DNA from: Microvelia longipes
Lineage: Eukaryota > Arthropoda > Insecta > Hemiptera > Veliidae
Reading direction: 5' to 3'
DNA: 64,000 bases
NCBI GenBank assembly: GCA_018340805.1
Contig: JACMZG010001913.1
Span: 15,255,487 to 15,319,486, forward strand
Shown here: positions 27,801 through 40,500 of the stretch, piece by piece
Layout of the letters: each line of letters starts with the position of its first letter
Numbering within the stretch: position 1 is the first letter of the stretch
The notes under the pieces: generated by a model
The model's database searches: none
What the model was told of the DNA's origin: nothing
What the model saw: only the letters and a program-made list of their open reading frames with translations
Program-made: the position numbers and the translations under genes

Positions 27801-30800
27801 TAGAGTTTATGATCTGAGAGGTAATTAAGCTTAAAAATTATACCGACAATTAAAACATGACTTACTATTATAATCAATTGACAGTGTGAGAAAATAGTGT
27901 TGAGGAGATTGGCCTGATATGAAATTGTAGGCATGGTTTAACATCCAGGACTAACTTGATTGGCTCCCTCGCATTACTTTTCTATGCTGTCAACTCATTA
28001 TAACCATGTGGTATACTATAACTAGTGTTAGTTTTTTTACAAATTTTACAGTTAAGTTCTTTATAAAATTTTAATATAATACTTTTTATTATTAAAATAT
28101 TAAATTAACTTTGTAAGTGTTACTTTTGAATATAGCCCTAGTTCAATGTACAAAATGGGGAGAAAGTGTTTAATTTTTTTTAATTTACCAAAAGTTATCT
28201 TTTATATTTTTATTTATTTTTTAATATGTTTGTTTTAGAACTATTAACTTTTATTTTACTACTTGAGCTGTCTTAGTTGAAACCCTAGGTTAAGTTGGTC
28301 AAACATCAGGATCTAGTGTACCAGTTTTTTGGCTAAGTTTTTAAATTTGTTGATTTATTTACTCTTCAATTTAAAAGTATAATTTTGTTCTTAGATAATA
28401 GCAAAATAGTTAATGGCTGTCAAACTAAAGCTGTTTATGGTGTGTCTGCCTGCCCTGACAATGCCCATCAATTAGCTAGTTATGTTGATTATCAAATAGC
28501 CGTTTGGGATATGAGGAAGTTTGATAAACCATTGGTTACTGCTCAGAAAAATAAACTAGTTTCTAAAATAGCTTGGTGCCCTACAAGGTATATGATATTT
28601 TTTATTCATACTTATGTTCCTATTTTATATTTACTTTTCCTCATATAGAGTAAAGTTTAATAGATTGTTGATAATAATTATAAACAATTTATTGAAGACT
28701 GTAGACCTTGTAAAAAAGGTTTATTTATTGTACATACTTAACGTTTCATACAGTGATACTTTTCATCATCGATAGTAGAATCTAACACAGACTATTCCAG
28801 CCACAGATTAACTAAATATTTATAACCATACAATTATTTCTTAAAACAAAACAATATTTAAATTATACCAAAAACAGAAAATTAGCAATGTTTTTTACAT
28901 CATGTTTTGTAATGTTTAATTACAAAACACTGCAAAATTGGATATTTAAACTAAATCCCAAAAATACTGTATTTCCTTGTTTAAACTGTTGATATGTAGT
29001 AAAAGTATTAGGTTTACCGACCAATTATTTATTTCAGGTGTTTTATGACCTCCTAAGTGGTTTTTACAGTTCTCTGTTTGTATGTGTGTGTGTGAATGTG
29101 TTATCATCGTAGCTACCTATGTGTTTATGCTAGAGAGTTGAAATTTGGTACAAAAAGCAATATTTCAGTCTAGCTGTGCTGTCCAGAAAATATTTTTTTA
29201 TGGATTCATTAACCAGCAATAATGACTTAGCAAAAATATCTAAAATTCATAAAACACAGAAAAATATTTGGATAAATTTGAAATTTGGCACACATGTGTT
29301 CTGTATAAGAACAATAAACGTGCCAAGTTTAATGTCATTACTGTTCAATTTATATTTAATGACATGTATGTGTTTCTTAAAAAATTGTTGAAAATTGAAA
29401 GATTGATTCAATTGGATCAACATTGGGTACTTTTGCATATCCCACTTTGTGTAATAAAGTATAGTAAGTTTCATTTCAATATGTCTAGTATATCGATGGT
29501 TTTTATTAGGTTACTAATGTTAAGCAGCTTCGAGAAAGATCAGTGCCTGGATGGGTGACCGATGGAATAAAATGAACTTTTTTACTGTCTGAGAATTATT
29601 GAAGTAAGCCCAAAGACACACAGCAATATAAATTTGGCAATTAATATATATTTATTAAGAATATTTAAATATATTTGGGGGAATTTTCATTTATTCTGTG
29701 AACTAGTGAATCGATTCAAAAGTAGTGAGAATTGGCATAAGGAATCAGATGTGGCAATAAAATGTTCTAAGGTACACTGCACCCAATTTTTAAAAATGTT
29801 TTTGACATTATTTATTTAGGTATTTCGGAAAAAAAAATTTTTTTGAGGTAGTAAGTAATTGAGCACTTTATTGGACCGTTTTTAGGATGAAAAGTCAATC
29901 ATTATTGTTATAGGAGGTTATTTAGTACTTTTCACATCCGAGGACAATAATGAATGTAAAACAACTCCTAGGACGTAAAAGTAATTCATATATTGCCGCC
30001 ATTACTGTAATGTAGCCTGTTCAAAAAAACAATCTGTGTAAAACCTTCATGAGGTTTCTTTAAAAACGTTCATTTTGTTTCTGTTTTTGTTTGTAGACTA
30101 TTTTTTTTTCAATTTAGTATATAACGCAGTTTATTTAATGAGTGCTACCTCAAAAAATGGTGTATGCCATCCGGCTGAATGTCTTTATGTCTTGGCAATT
30201 TTTCCCGACTCGCTTCGCTCGTCGGTAAATCTAATTGCCGTGACATAAAGACACACTTCTCAGCCTTATGGCATGAATAACTATTGTTTTGTTTATTGCC
30301 TTTTGACCCTCAGAAAACGCTGCAAGGCATAAATCCATGAAAGAACAAAAAGTTGTTTCAGGTTTCCTTGAAACCTGTTTTTATATTGATTTATGTTTAA
30401 TGATTATTATGATATTTTGTTAGGAGAAATCTTGTAGGATGTTTACTTAAAGAGAGTAGTAGTATCTACATGATAGATATGTTACAAACTCATGGAGATG
30501 ATGATAACGAAGAAGCTACAGTTATAGAGAGGAGTGTTAAGCCTTGGGAGACGTCTCATCACTATATAACTTCATTCTCATGGCATCCTAAACATCATAA
30601 TCGACTTCTAGCTTTGTCTGTATTTGGTAAGATGCCTTTTATTTTTATTTCCTATTTATTTGTAATGCAAATATTGTGTATGCATTGATTTTGGTTTTAT
30701 ATTATTTGTAATATTTTTGTTTCACTTATCTACTTTATTGCTTGTTTTGGTATTAAGAAGCATCCTACAGCCTTAAAAGAAATTGTAACAATCAATATAG

Positions 30801-31465
30801 AATTTTCCCACGTACTCATCTTCACCACTTATGACTTGGTTTGCTTGTCCTAAGACAGTAAATTGGCCAGTGGTTACCCTTTCATGAACTGACCTCACTC
30901 GATGCTGTTTAATGTGAATGATGTGACTAACACCATGGATACACTAATGACAATTTGTCTACTTGTTTATAACAGAAGGTCTACAATTATAAAAATTGTT
31001 AATTCAGTTAAATGATTTTTACAAAAAGTATATCTGCCACAGAATACAAATTATGGTAATGCTGATTATGGGTTGGCTGATGAAGATCAGCCACCCCATC
31101 AGCCCCCAAAAATTGGCACATGCGTGCCAAATTTTGAATGCTTCCGTAGAGTAATATAGTAGATTGGATCAATATTTTTTACGAGATTTTGCTGAGTCGT
31201 TTGACAAAAGCAAACGACTAAAACAAAAGTCAACTAAGTCAACTAAAACTAAGTCAAAAGTCAAGCAAAAAAGGGAATAAAAACAAAAGTAACATTGGAA
31301 AACATTTAAGGAAAAGTAATATGCCCCATCAAGATGATATTAGCTTGCTTGGTCCTCTCGCTTTCTTCTGCTGCTACTACTACTATTATATTCTTAACTA
31401 AAGATTGCAATCAACAGCATAGGAAAATATAAATTTTCAAAAAGCATGATTGGTCTTTTCCCAAG

Positions 31466-31535
<70 letters not shown>

Positions 31536-34500
31536 AATGTATGTAGAAGATTTTTGTTTCTATGAGCCATGATAGCTTTAGAACGCCTTCTTGGATCGAA
31601 ATGAAACTTTGTAGAAAAAACGAGCTTGTTAATGTCCTGAACCCTATTGTTTATAACATATGTGTGACGTCATCATTAATCCACAATAATGTCCTTACAA
31701 ACAATTCAAAAGATGGCGAATCTTCATAAAGTGTTTAGATCAAGTTGAAATTATTTAGACATGTTCTACCACAAATGGTTAACAAATGTACAAAGTTACT
31801 TTATATTATCAGTATTAGTTCTGGTCTTATGGATTCACATATATAAAATAATGTAAACAAATCACATTTTTTGACTAATACATTTAAAAATTCATTAATA
31901 TAGTGGCAGTATGCCACTTATAAACCAGTAATATGACAAACTGGTAAAGGACTGCAACAATGTGGCTGCAAAGCAGCCTAGAAGCAGCGTCTAGGCTGCA
32001 GAGCAGGTGAGAGGCTGAAGGCTTTTGCTTTATTTATTTAATATAAATTAATGTTTTGATGCTGTTAGGTGGATTGGTAGATTATTCAGTAAATGAACGT
32101 ATGACTCTATCATGGGGCCACTCATCAACTATAACATGGACAAGTGATTCTAGAACTATTAATATTATTGACAATAAAGATAGCAAAGTTTACAAAGATC
32201 TAGGAGATGTCTCTAGTGTGATTAGATCCAGAGTCTTGGACAAATATGGTTTACAGGTACGCCATCCTTGATATTTTATTATTCAGTCTAAAGTTGTTAC
32301 TAGTTAAGATATGAACAAGTTGTTATTGAAATGTTGGTTTTCATCAATTGACAACCTAATAAAAACTGTGAGAGAAGGAATCATATTAGTTCATTCTGAC
32401 TCTACAGGGATCAGGATGTGCCTATACAATCCCACATTCCCTTACTACTTATTCTAAAAATATTAATATAGTTTTGAGTGTTTTTAGCAGGAACTGGTTA
32501 AAAAAAAATAAAATAAAAACATATTTAGACCAGTTCCACCTAAAAAAAAAAATCATAATTATCAATATAGTGGTCTCTGATCTTTTAATATATGAATATT
32601 ATTGGCAAAAAAAAAAAATGTCAAAGGTTTTAGGTATTTATCTTGTGTCTAGAGTCTTTAAGTCAGAATGAACGGAAGTTGATCTCCAGAAGAATTATTC
32701 TGGAGTTGTCGTTCAGAATGATGACTTTGGATTTGTGGTCCTGAGTGACGACTCTAGAGTAGTGGTCCAGAACAATGACTCTGAGGTTGTACTTCAGAAT
32801 GATGATTCTGATGCAGTGATCTAAAATAATGACTTTGAATTTGTAGTCCAGAATAATGACTCTGGAGTTGTGGTGTTAAATGATGACTCTGGAGTTGTCC
32901 ACAACAATGAATCTGGAGTTGTGGTCTAGAACAATGACTCTAAAGTTGTGGTCTGGAACAAAGACTCTGTAGTTGTTCAGAATGATGACTCTGAAGTTGT
33001 GGTTCAGAATGATAACTAGAATTTTGATTCAGAATGATGACTAGAATTTTGATTCAGAACAATGACTCTGGAGTTGTCTACAAGGATGAATCTGGAGTTG
33101 TGGTTTAGAATAATGACTTTGGAGTTGTGGTCTGAAACGATGACTCTGAAATTGTAATTCAGTATGATGACTCTAGCGTTGTGGTGTAGAATGATAACTT
33201 ATGAGTTGTTGTCCATAACAATGACTCTGGAACTGTAATCCAGAATGATGACTCTAGAGTTGTGGTCTAGAATGATAACTCTGGAATCGTGGTCCAGAAT
33301 GATGACTATGGAGTTGTCCACAAGGATGAATCTAGTGTTGTGGTATAGAATGATGACTCTGGTGTTGTGGTATAGAATGATGACTCTGGAGTTGTCCACA
33401 AGGATGACTCTGGTGTTGTGGTATAGAATGATGACTTTGGAGTTGTCGTCTGAAACAATAAATCTGGAATTGTAATCCAGAATGATAACTCTAGAGTTGT
33501 GGTCCGTAATAATGACTGTGGAGTGTGGTTCAGAATGATGACTCTGGAGTTGTGGTTCAGAATGATGACTGTGGAGTTGTGGTTCAGAATGATGACTCTG
33601 GAGTTGTGGTTCAGAATGATGACTGCGGAGTTGTTGTTCAGAATGATGACTCTAGAGTTGTGGTTCAGAATGATGACTCTGGAGTTGTGGTTCAGAATGA
33701 TGACTGTGGAGTGTGGTTCAGAATGATGACATTGGAGTTTTGGTGTTAAATTATGACTCTGGAGTTGTTCACAATGATGAATCTGGAGTTGTGGTCCAGA
33801 ACAATGACTCTAGAGTTGTGGTCCAGAACAATGACTCTGGAGTTGTTGTTCAGAATGATGACTCTGGAAGTTCTAGGATGAATATAAATGGAGTCCATCT
33901 TCAAGAAAAGAAAAATAAAGAGAATACTTTGTTTTACGAATTATGCAAAGCACTTTTGTCCCACTGAGAGGTCCTAACAAATAAAATAACACAAAATTCA
34001 AAAATAACAATAAAAATAAATGAATAAACAAATAGAAGATAGGTGCGAAGATAATTAAAATTAATAGAATAAATAAAATTACTGTTGACACAAATTAAAG
34101 AAGAAAGGGGCTGGTTTAAAGAGTTAGTTTCGAGTTAGCATGGACGAGAACAGTGACATACTGACAGGAGGTGACTGTGGTGCCCTCAGTACAGATTGAA
34201 TTAGGGGAGTTTTCTCCCCCATTACGCTAAAATCAAGGTCACCAACAGTTTCTTGACTCCTAAAAATTTTCAAATTTTCTTAAAAATTTAGCTTACGTCC
34301 TTTGTCACCATAGTCTAGAATACCAGCTTTATGAAGTGTGTTGACGTGATTTTTGGAGACAAGATGCATGTAGAACTTGCTGGAAGCTCTCTTCAGGTGT
34401 TCTGATATTTTATTAAATATCGAAAGTGACTCTTTTTGTTTTAAACCAGCCCCTTTCTTCTGTCATTTATGTCAACGGTAATTTTATTTTTTATATATTC

Positions 34501-37500
34501 TTATATTTGTTTATTCATTTATTTTTTTTTGTTATCTTTGAGTTTTTTAATTTTCTTATATGTTAGGTTGAAATTTTCTCTTTTTAGATCGAAATTGCTT
34601 TGCATAATTTGTAAATACAAAGTTTTTTGTGGAGAGACTCTTTATTTTTCTTTTCTTGATGACTCTGGAGTTGTGGTTCAGAATTATGACTATGGAGTTG
34701 TGTTCCAGAAGGATGACTCTGGAGTTGTGATCCAGAACAATGACTCTGGAGATGTGGTTCTGAATTATGACTATGGAGTTGTGTTCCAGAAGGATGACTC
34801 TGGAGTTGTGATCCAGAACAATGACTCTGGAGATGTGATTCTGAATTATGACTCTGGAGTTGAGGTCCAGAATGGTGACTCTAGAATTGTGGTTCAGAAT
34901 GATGGTTAGAGTTTCTAGTGTTTTCATTGTTTCTCATATTTATTTATTTATTAAAATCATATAAACAATCCTAAAGGATTACAACAAAATAGACTAAATA
35001 TATTACTAAATATACAACAAAAATATTACTAAATTAATATTTTTTTGAAACCTCAGGGAAATATAAAAAAACAATTCCTCTCACATTACATTATTTCGAC
35101 TCCTCTACGAGTCATATTCATGTAATACTATACTAAGAGAATGACATCTTACAAAAGTTGTTTTTTATTGTAAGTAACCAGAGATTATCTCTTTAGTGAA
35201 AACAATTTTTATCTTACGAAAATCTCATGAAAAGTTAAAAAGATAAAGTTCTCTGGTTACTTATAATAAGATTTGTTGGTGAAAAGGACCCAATAGTGTG
35301 GTCTACTCACCAGGCTTGACCTCCCCACTCTTACTACTACTACTACTATAATAAGATTCAACTTTTGTAAGATGTCATTCTCTTAGTATAGTATTACATG
35401 AATATGACTCGTAGAGGAGTTGAAATAATGTAATGTGAGAGGAATTGATTTTTTATATTTCCCTGAGGTGTCAAAAAATATTAATGGTTCTAGAGTATTT
35501 ATAATTTGACAGTGTGGGAAAATAGTGTTGAGGAACCAATGAAGTTGAACTGATATGAAATTGTGGGTGTGGTTTAACATCCAAGACTAACCTCATTGGC
35601 TCTCAAAATATTTTCCTATGCTGTCAACTGAGTTTAGCTCATCCAGACTCCTTCACTTGCTTATTACTTATTTCATTTGGTTTAAACTTCATTTGGTATA
35701 TCTCAATGTTAAATATCAAATAAAAGAGAAAGCAGTCTCTCCACAAAAATATATTCTTAATAGCAAAGCGCTTTCAACCTAACAAGAGGTCATCATCAGT
35801 TCTAGCCGTTGAATAAAGAAGAGGGTGATAGATGAGTCTTATAGATCAGATATCAAAGATAGACTCAATTAAAATATCAAACTTATTTCCACATATGTTC
35901 ACTTGATGTCATTGTAATTTGTCTTACAGAGTAGTTTGAGGGCTAATAGTGAGCTAATAGATAATAATGAAATTAGGAAAGTTTGGAACTGGTTAGAAAC
36001 AAGTCAGACACTTGTTGAAAATGGTATTATTGATTTTACCTCGGCTAATGGTTATCATCCAGGAGTCAGGTTAGCATTGTTTAAATGTTGTATTAAATAA
36101 AAACGAATAATTATAAAAGATTTATAACTGTTGTTAGACTAATATATATTTATCATTTGATACTACCGAGTTTTGCAAAACATGAATAGTTGACACAATA
36201 TAATTGTGCGAGAAACACCTAGGAAATGTAACAAGCAAAATGCAATGCTACATCTGGGAACTGTTCCATCATTGGACATTCGTCATCATTGATGGCTCGA
36301 CAAAATGTCATGTCCCACTCTGTTTCCTTACGTCTAACTCATCAGGGCGCCGACAGAGCCTAAACTCACTCTGACATTCAATTCATTCCGAAGAATATAA
36401 TGTGAAGTATTTAGAAGAGATGAGCGGTGCTCTCTTATCGCCATCATGCATGTCAAGCAAAACATATATCATTTGATACTACCGAGTTTTGCAAAACATG
36501 AATAGTTGACACAATGTAATTGTGCGAGAGACACCTAGGAAATGTAACAAGCAAATTAATTGAAGGTCAGAGTGAGTTCAGGCTCTGTCGGCCCCCTGAT
36601 GAGTGGGACATGACATTATGTCGAGCCATCAATGATGACAAATGTCAAATGATGGAACAGATCACAGATGTAACATTGCATTTTGCTTGTTACATTTCCT
36701 AGGTGTCTCTCGCACAATTATATTGTGTTAATATATATTGATTTATTTATTTGTTCCTCTTGAGTGGTTTTCTCAACAAAGTTTTCTGTTTGTATGTTTG
36801 TGTATCTGTTATTGTCGTAGCTCTCAGCGTATTTATGCTGGAGAGTTAAAACTTGGTACAAAAATCAATCTTTAGCTTTAGTTGATGTCACTAACTGGCA
36901 ATTTGAACTCAGCAAAAATTCAAAAAAATGTGGAAAACTGTTTTAATTGATTTGTGAATAGATACGCTTGTAGTAATTTAAAAGACAAGTTATGAGTCAG
37001 ATATGTGCCAAGTTTCATTTCAATACGGCAAGTACATATACGGTGTTTGTTTGATCATAAAAATTAAGGTGCATCGAGTTTAGTCAGTGCCTGAATGGGT
37101 GGACCTTTGGAAATTAACCGAATACATTTATTGTCTGAGGATGAGTAAAGCTTGTCCAAAGGCATGTTGCAGCATACATTTGGCGAACAGTATTTCTAAG
37201 AACGAGCCAAGCGAAGTATTTCTCATCCTCCCTGCTTCGTAAGAAGCAGGGATGATGAGCGTAGCGAATCCGATGTGATGAGGAAAAGTTCTGAGGTACT
37301 CCGTACAAGTATACAATGAAAATAATTAACATATATAATTAAAATAATTAAAAAAAAAATAATTACAAGTTCTAACTTCAATTCCTTCAATAACTTTAAC
37401 TTCAATTTAAATCGAATAACTTTAATTCCTAGTTAATAATGAAAGAAAGAAGAAATAAATCCATTTATTGCAAATTATCACACAGTTACATAATACTATA

Positions 37501-40500
37501 TCTCATTCAATTTTTATTACAAACATCATATATCAGATGCAATAATCCATTTGTTATGAATTTAATAGTTGCCAAAAATATGACGTTTGTTCTAAAAGAA
37601 AATATTCATATTTAAAAATAAAATTATAAATCCATCTGATGGTGATTTAAAGGAAATAATAAAAATGTACCATTAAATTAATTTTAAATAAAGAATAAAA
37701 TCCTTACATATTTTGCAATTCAGCATTGAGCCGTGAAGCCTAAAAGACACATGCCACTTATTTAGAGTTTTATATGAATACATAAGATTAAATGCATTAT
37801 TACTTTGATTTGGGCATTGGGAGGTTGCATAAGTGGTTGTAGATAAATTTACAAAATGATTTTGTAGCTCGGTAACTACATTATTATGCATTTTGAGCAT
37901 TAGATCAGTTAAATTAAAACATATAAAAATAATACATAATTAAAATAAGTAAATAAATTAGACTTAATCATGGGTTTTATCTAGCCATTCATTTACATAG
38001 ACATCCCTCATATACTTCCACATCACTCTATCCTTGGCCATGTCTTTCCTCCGCAACAAGATGACATTTCGAAGTCCCAGCTGTGTTGAAGTCTTCCTCG
38101 TTTCCTTTTTAGATCATACGAGTACCATTGCACCTAGTTAATAATAAAATGTTTAATATTAAATTAGTATTGTTTATAGTGTTGAACAAATAACATTTTA
38201 ATACTGATTGAAAAAACTAATAATTAGTTAATAAATAATTTAGGGCAATTTTAATAAGTTTTTTATGTAAATATATATACATACACTCTTATATACAATA
38301 CTTAATATACTTTACTTTTAGTTTTAACAATCTTGTATTTTTAGAACAATTACTTGAACAAAATTCCTTTTATCAGTTTAGAACAAACATACATGTCATA
38401 TAATTAAAATTAAACTAATGCTGATAATGAGATGAAAAATTACACGTTTGTTGGTCTTATGACCAACGAATGTGACCATGTTTTATGATGTTTTTGCTTA
38501 GTCATAAAGTCGAAAGAATTTTGGGAAAATTATTTTCAGAAAGCACAACTAGACCTAAATATTGATTTATGTACCAAGTTTCAAATCTAGCATAAATACA
38601 CTATGAGCTATAATATCAGACAGTCAACTTGATTAAAACCACACAAGACATCCAAAATAGTTTATTCTGTTAAAATTTTGGTTTTGGATTTTCAGTATAA
38701 ACTCAATTTTTTTCCTGCATACCTAAGGTAGAAATAAGGAAATGTGATAATATTATGATTAGTCATTAATTTGTTGCAGAACTGTGCTTGGTTTGAAGTC
38801 AACTAGTTCTAGCGTTTGTGAAGAAGAACATATAGACTCTGTTGTAGAATTTCAACCTTGGTCTTCTTCCCATAACTCTTCTCCCAAACTCTACAGGTCT
38901 GTAATATTTAATGATCTTGGTGTGATGAATCCTTGAAAGTGTTCTTTGTGTGTTTTGATGTGAGTGTAGTTGTCATTTGGGTTGAGCAGATGGAATAGTC
39001 AATTTGAAGTTAAAAATAAATTGAAATTCAATCAAGTCCTTATCTTTAATCTATTGCTTTTATCACTCTATTTTCCAAGAGACAGTATTTGCCTAGGCTG
39101 TAAAAACCTACAACCTACAAAAAAAAGTCTACAATCAGCCACTACCTTAAAAAATACAGGACTTCGGCCATAGCCGCATCGTGGCTCGAAGGCCGGTCGC
39201 GGAGCGACCACAAGGAGGCGACCACCATGTATCTTGTAAATTTTCATCCCTTTGCCTGTGAGGCTCAGTACGGCCTTAATGGGACCATATAAAGGTTTTT
39301 TTATGTGGCATTTAGTAAAAAATTTAGATCAACTGTTTAGTTAACCTCAACATTGCATACTCCCCCTTGTCTCGGAGGATCAACATAGACTTAAATTTTA
39401 ACATATCTATAGGGTCTCATGTGTTTAAGGATTAGGGCAGGTAAAAAGTTCATAAAGTATTCTGAATTTTTTTACTAAATAAAACTAATTAATCTAACTT
39501 CTAACTTAATTAAAATATTTTTTCTCGCTTAAATTCGGTTTCAGAACCATCGAAAACATAAAGATCTGTTATAAAATCCCAGATGTCTGAACATTTATCA
39601 AAATAATGTATAATATAAGAAACTTTCTTTTTACTTATTGGTGATAACAACATAATTAAGTTGTGTGCCAATTGCACCACTTTGAATGGTCTAAATGAGC
39701 TGAAACCAGTCCCAATCGTTTTAATGCCAACAACCATTAGAAGGCCTCCTTAGCTTGCTGTGGTTCCGTGGGAACCATTTTTTTCCTGTCTGCCTGGGAC
39801 AGTATAGAGCGATCTCTTTTCCACCATATATTGTTGAACCTCTTGGTATGGTTCGATTGAGCTGAAACCTGTCTCAATCGTTTTAAGAATCCTTTTAATG
39901 TTGATCATAAATTTGTTAATAAACTGGCTATGTCGGATAGTGTGATTTATTTTTGTTCTGTGTTCAGATCTGGGAGGAGGGACAGAGCTTTGCATTTATG
40001 TGGATGGTCTTTCACCAAGGACCCAACATGTTTGGCTCAAACTGTTGAAACTCTTATTAAAAATGGTAAATATACTTATTTTATCTGTTAACAATAAAGT
40101 CCCATTAAATAATAGTTTAATTAAATTCTTTCATGATTTAAGTTGTGGTCATAAAGTTTTACTTTACATCTGTCGGCTGAAATGTTATCATACACACTTG
40201 CATTTGCATGTACAAATTAATTTGGCTGCTGATTAATTTGCTCCAGTGGTCTGTTTTATTTTACTGTCATAATTTTACTTTCTTATATCCTAAATGGATA
40301 GGAAAGCATTGTAACTGCAACACATTCATTAAATGTCTTCAATTCAAATCCGATGGATCCTAAAATTCGAAAGAAGTTTGTTTCTCTATCATTGTAGATA
40401 TGTATTGTTTGTAGTTTAAAGTGGGAGATATTCTTTTTTGTTTTTCCTTTTTACTTTTCTTAATTTAAATCGTATGTATTTAGGAATCGTATTGTATTTC

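Larger units (their letters stand above)
21848..32256 (+). other. MIOS: MIOS exons 1-6: N-terminal WD40 propeller
   Basis: Exons 1-6 encode residues 1-388. WD-type blades are visible as [16 protein letters not shown] (exon 2), [11 protein letters not shown] with VIIWNTE, then [14 protein letters not shown] (exon 3), [21 protein letters not shown] and KIAWCPTR (exon 4), [16 protein letters not shown] (exon 5) and [15 protein letters not shown] (exon 6). In GATOR2 the MIOS propeller is one of the outward-facing propellers. Exon 6 closes with a helix ending [11 protein letters not shown], the start of the alpha-solenoid. Confidence 0.85.

Noticed and set aside
29517..29568. A genuine 5S rRNA gene
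   Set aside because: Only the internal control region matches; the rest of the 120 nt gene and a T-run terminator at the right place are absent.
33245..33967. Several long overlapping ORFs with DSGVVVQND or MTLELWFRM repeats
   Set aside because: They arise because the minisatellite period (27 bp) is divisible by three; the array is intronic and has no gene-like start, end or codon bias.
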